Assembly: GCA_937922705.1 (NCBI GenBank)
Contig: CALAIW010000011.1
Span: 1-35,379, forward strand
Source of the DNA: an uncultured bacterium
GTDB taxonomy: Bacteria; Atribacterota; Atribacteria; Atribacterales; Caldatribacteriaceae
DNA: 35,379 bases
Reading direction: 5' to 3'
Under the pieces are notes generated by a model. The model saw nothing but the letters and a program-made list of their open reading frames with translations, had not been told where the DNA came from and ran no database searches. Positions within the stretch are counted from its first letter, which is position 1. Each line of letters starts with the position of its first letter. The translations under genes and the position numbers were made by a program. Shown in pieces: positions 32,689 through 35,379 of this stretch.

Positions 32689-33393
32689 CTACTTTCCTGA
32701 GGCAACCGCAAGAACGAAAACACTTGAGCACCCAGCTTCTTGAAGCGTTCGGGAAAGGCTTTCAGCTGTCGCCCGGGAAGTCAAAACATCATCGATAACG
32801 AGGATACGCTTCCCCCGGATAGCCTCAGGCCATTCCACCTGGAACGCCCCCTCCACATTCTTTCGGCGCTCTTTTGCCTTAAGACCTGCTTGAGGAAGCG
32901 TGGGCTTTATCCGCGACACCCCTTGGGCAAGAACGGGAAGGCGAAGCGCTCTCCCCACAAAATCGGCAAGAAGGAAAGCCTGGTTGAATCCCCGCTCTCT
33001 CTCCCGTACAGGATGGAGCGGCACAGGGAGTATGAGGTCAACGCTTCTGAGCAAAGGAAACTCCTCACAGTACGCCACAAGGAGCGTTCCCAAAAATTTC
33101 GCCAATGATACCACACCCCGATACTTCAGGGCATGAATCGCCTCCCGAAGCGGTGAAGCGTACACACCGACTGCCCGAGCACAAGAGAAATGGTACTTGA
33201 TACGGCGGCACACATGGCACAACGGTGCTCCCCCATAAGGAATCGCTCTCCCACACCTAGCACATATCCGATCCCGAAGAAAGACGATTTTCTCTTGACA
33301 ACCCTTGCAGAAGGGGAAATGGGAAGGGAAAGGTATATAGGCGCCACAGACTACACAGTGCTCAGGGAGAAAAAGGTGGAGCAGGGGATTCAT
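32689..33393 (-). CDS. comF: ComF-family phosphoribosyltransferase-like protein
   Basis: A 234-residue ComF/ComFC protein. The N-terminal zinc-ribbon part has CVVCGAYIPFPSHFPFCKGC and ICARCGRAIPYGGAPLCHVC. The phosphoribosyltransferase fold has the PVPLHPVRERERGFNQA segment and the PRPP loop VIDDVLTSRATAESL. The family is needed for DNA uptake in competent bacteria, though many non-competent lineages keep it and the reaction is unknown. ATG 33393 overlaps the upstream lipoprotein gene as ATGA; the longer frame to 33444 is not needed. No other competence genes are in the window. Confidence 0.9.
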   Translation of the reverse strand: MNPLLHLFLPEHCVVCGAYIPFPSHFPFCKGCQEKIVFLRDRICARCGRAIPYGGAPLCHVCRRIKYHFSCARAVGVYASPLREAIHALKYRGVVSLAKFLGTLLVAYCEEFPLLRSVDLILPVPLHPVRERERGFNQAFLLADFVGRALRLPVLAQGVSRIKPTLPQAGLKAKERRKNVEGAFQVEWPEAIRGKRILVIDDVLTSRATAESLSRTLQEAGCSSVFVLAVASGK

Positions 33394-35318
33394 GGGTTTA
33401 TAGGGATAGACCAGGTAAGGGACAGATTGGCCTGGTATACCCAAGCCTCAACGGCAAAGACACCCTCTTTTTCTGGAACGAGGGAAAAGAGGGCCTTTCC
33501 CTCCCCGTCCGTAGAAACACTCAAGACCTTCACAGGAGTACCATTTTCCCGGCGATAGACACTTATCGTCTTCCCAGGGCAGGGATTTCCGAAAGTATCT
33601 CGCACCCTGACGGCAAAAGGAATTGGTTCGCCAACTTTGCCTAGAGAAGGAAGACAAGAAAGGTCGTCAAAGTACCTTGGGTTTGTCGGCAGAACAGTGA
33701 CTTCCCAAGATATGGGTGGAACATCCCAAAAGGGCAAGCGAGCCTCAAGGGTATACGTTCCCACTTTCCGGGGCATAACGATAGTCCCTGAGCACTCTCC
33801 AGAGGAATTCGTTCTCTCATGTACCAAAAGATCTTCTGGAGGAACGGGAAACACCTCACCTTCGCTTTTCCACACCCATTCCACCTTTGTACCGCATACC
33901 GGAGCCCCCAAAGCGTCTACCACCCGAACCGTAAAGGAGTGCTCCCTGCTTCCTGCCACAGGCCGCAAAACCGGACCCGGTTGCCCTCTGGAAAGTGAAA
34001 CCGGCTGTCCCAAGATAAGGTAAAACTCCCTCTGCCACTCCTTTCCCTCACTTGAGAGCCGTAACGTTCGCTTTCCAAAACCAGAAAGGTTCTCAAAGGT
34101 AAGAGCCCATTTCCCCAGGGCATCCGACACAGTCTCTAGCTGAACGGCAGAAGAACTCGAACGAACCTCACCCCATACCTTTCTCCCCGGGGAAGGGTCG
34201 CCATCGGCATCCTGGAGCATCCCCAAAACCACGAAAGGAAATCCTGCCACTACTTCCTCAGGAATACAAGAAGTTACGAAAAGCAGGGCGACCGGAGGGG
34301 CGTAAACCTCAAGAGGAACACTCAGCGCCTTGACGCCCTCCAAGCTCAAGGTGAGGGTAAACTCTCCTTCTTGGGAAAAAGCTAACGCTAAGGTGCCTTC
34401 GCCCTTTTCAAGGGATACCTGCACATCCCCACACTTCACTTTTCCGCCCTCAAGGGATACGTCTCTATACCTACATCGCACAAAGAAAGAGGCTTCTTGT
34501 CCCACTTTGACCCGAGAAGGACCAGTAACTTCAAAAGAGACATCCCGCGCCACAGAAAAGACCTCTTCTCTTATGTTCCCTGCCCGATCCTGGAGGAGAA
34601 CTCTTCTTTCCCCCTGCCAGGGAACAAGGACCTCCCAGTTTTGGCTAAAACTCTCTGCAACCCCGAGACGCACTTCTTCATTTGCCACCCCAAAGACCCT
34701 AATCCCCTCAGAGGTCGCAACTGCCCGGGAAAGAGAAATTGTTGGTGGTGTCGTATCACAAACGACATGCTTTCGGAAAACTTCTCTGTCCCCAAGAAAA
34801 ACGTAGAGCTCGTTTTCTCCCTCTTCGAGGGTTAAAGAGAGGGAAATCTCTCTCGTCTTTTCGCAAAAGCCTTTTTGCACCGCAACCCCATTGAGAACAA
34901 CACGGAAGCCTCCCCGGACTCTGAAGGTAAAAGGTAGGTACTTTGAGCGCACCCATGAGGGGGGATCGGCAAGAACCTCAAAAAAGGGCAAAGAAGGGAA
35001 CACCTCTGAAACTTCTGGATCGCTTTGATTCGCAACCACGGGAAAAGTGACTTCCCTCCGAAGATATCGAGAAGTAACCCTCACCACCTCCTGACAGGGG
35101 AAATCAGGGGCCTGGTAAAGACCTTGAGAGTCGATGGAACCGTAACGAGCATCCCAAAAAAGAGGGTACAGAGGGAGACGAGAAGAGGTCACAAGAAACT
35201 GGTACTTCGCCCCGCAGAAGAGGTACGCAGGAGGATTGATGATGTCCAGATCCCCGTTTAATTGACACGAACTGAGAAGAAAAACGAATCCAAGAAAAAG
35301 GTACAACCCTTGTCTCAT
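33390..35318 (-). CDS. Large lipoprotein with Ig-like repeats
   Basis: A 642-residue exported protein. The signal ends FVFLLSSC, with Cys18 the likely lipidation site. The rest is beta-rich and contains several bacterial Ig-like modules. At least two late repeats share a pattern of V-x-D-x-x-G-x-P-x-x-G-x-x-V and DG-x-G-x-x: VVDALGAPVCGTKVEWVWKS (near 490), VRDTFGNPCPGKTISVYR (near 590), plus DALGKWALTF and DGEGKALFSL. A DTTPPTISLS motif near 190 introduces another module. Such invasin/intimin-like or carbohydrate-surface domains mediate cell-surface contacts. There is no catalytic domain. It is transcribed from a strong promoter and coupled to comF by a 4-base overlap. Confidence 0.8.
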   Translation of the reverse strand: MRQGLYLFLGFVFLLSSCQLNGDLDIINPPAYLFCGAKYQFLVTSSRLPLYPLFWDARYGSIDSQGLYQAPDFPCQEVVRVTSRYLRREVTFPVVANQSDPEVSEVFPSLPFFEVLADPPSWVRSKYLPFTFRVRGGFRVVLNGVAVQKGFCEKTREISLSLTLEEGENELYVFLGDREVFRKHVVCDTTPPTISLSRAVATSEGIRVFGVANEEVRLGVAESFSQNWEVLVPWQGERRVLLQDRAGNIREEVFSVARDVSFEVTGPSRVKVGQEASFFVRCRYRDVSLEGGKVKCGDVQVSLEKGEGTLALAFSQEGEFTLTLSLEGVKALSVPLEVYAPPVALLFVTSCIPEEVVAGFPFVVLGMLQDADGDPSPGRKVWGEVRSSSSAVQLETVSDALGKWALTFENLSGFGKRTLRLSSEGKEWQREFYLILGQPVSLSRGQPGPVLRPVAGSREHSFTVRVVDALGAPVCGTKVEWVWKSEGEVFPVPPEDLLVHERTNSSGECSGTIVMPRKVGTYTLEARLPFWDVPPISWEVTVLPTNPRYFDDLSCLPSLGKVGEPIPFAVRVRDTFGNPCPGKTISVYRRENGTPVKVLSVSTDGEGKALFSLVPEKEGVFAVEAWVYQANLSLTWSIPINP

Positions 35319-35348
35319 AAAAACTTGGAAAAAGCCTGTTTTTTAGGA

Positions 35349-35378
35349 ATTCTAAAGGGATGATAAAGGTGCTGTCAA
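35349..35378 (-). promoter_or_regulatory. Strong promoter of the Ig-like lipoprotein-comF operon
   Basis: On the minus strand a perfect TTGACA (35378-35373) and TAGAAT (35354-35349) are 18 bases apart. The predicted start is near 35341, about 25 bases before ATG 35318. The Shine-Dalgarno itself is weak. Confidence 0.7.
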
Positions 35379-35379
35379 G

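Noticed and set aside
1-35379. CRISPR arrays, tRNA or rRNA genes and insertion sequences
   Set aside because: No regularly spaced direct repeats, no cloverleaf with a TTCGA-type arm, no rRNA core words and no transposase-like frame with terminal repeats were seen.

Overview
The window reads as a gene-dense stretch of the chromosome of an anaerobic, carbohydrate-fermenting and probably thermophilic bacterium. Base composition is moderate, Shine-Dalgarno sites are good, and neighbouring genes are packed in short-gap or ATGA-overlapping operons. The gene mix (2-hydroxyacyl-CoA dehydratase activase, rhamnose-type ABC importer, secreted serpin, floA-nfeD pair, fused alpha-beta 2-oxoacid dehydrogenase E1, large polyol operon) would fit Atribacterota/Caldatribacterium-like or Thermotogota-like lineages. 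That placement is inference with low confidence; no rRNA or other phylogenetic marker gene is present.

Layout. (1) 1-787: activase of a 2-hydroxyacyl-CoA dehydratase, on the plus strand. (2) 984-6508, minus: RhaS-like binding protein, a hairpin-T-tract attenuator, ATPase, two permeases and a DeoR regulator, behind a strong promoter. (3) 6532-10183: a TPR protein diverges from a broken methylglyoxal synthase gene (mgsA pseudogene), a lipoprotein serpin and a TudS(DUF523)-DUF1722 protein. (4) 10377-12724, minus: nfeD-floA membrane pair with a repeat-rich leader. (5) 12725-13397: no protein gene, but a promoter, a set of nested helices and a rho-independent terminator that together look like a roughly 300-nt free-standing structured RNA of a type I do not recognise. 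(6) 13398-15580, minus: TspO-like membrane protein and a tandem DJ-1/PfpI protein. (7) 15861-18019, minus: a probable restriction-modification cassette. It has a zinc-finger DNA methyltransferase carrying a second, degenerate methyltransferase domain, plus a small overlapping partner of unknown fold. (8) 18221-32593, minus: one apparent operon of twelve genes, SorC regulator - PfkB kinase - mannitol-1-phosphate dehydrogenase - fused E1 - MFS transporter - FGGY kinase - xylose-isomerase-like TIM barrel - FGGY kinase - MDR polyol dehydrogenase - SrlD-like SDR - AcoX-like kinase - dihydrolipoyl acyltransferase E2. (9) 32689-35318, minus: ComF phosphoribosyltransferase coupled to an Ig-like lipoprotein.

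How it fits together. The large operon appears to combine uptake, oxidation, isomerisation and phosphorylation of sugar alcohols with a dedicated acetoin/pyruvate-dehydrogenase-type complex (E1, E2 and AcoX, with no E3 in the window). The RhaS-type importer upstream is a separate transcription unit with its own regulator. The most unusual items are the unassigned structured RNA, the pseudo-duplicated methyltransferase with its unknown partner, the hybrid polyol/aco-type operon, the internally deleted mgsA and the double DJ-1 protein with one inactivated nucleophile elbow. All calls rest on reading the sequence and on family knowledge; no database search or folding program was run.
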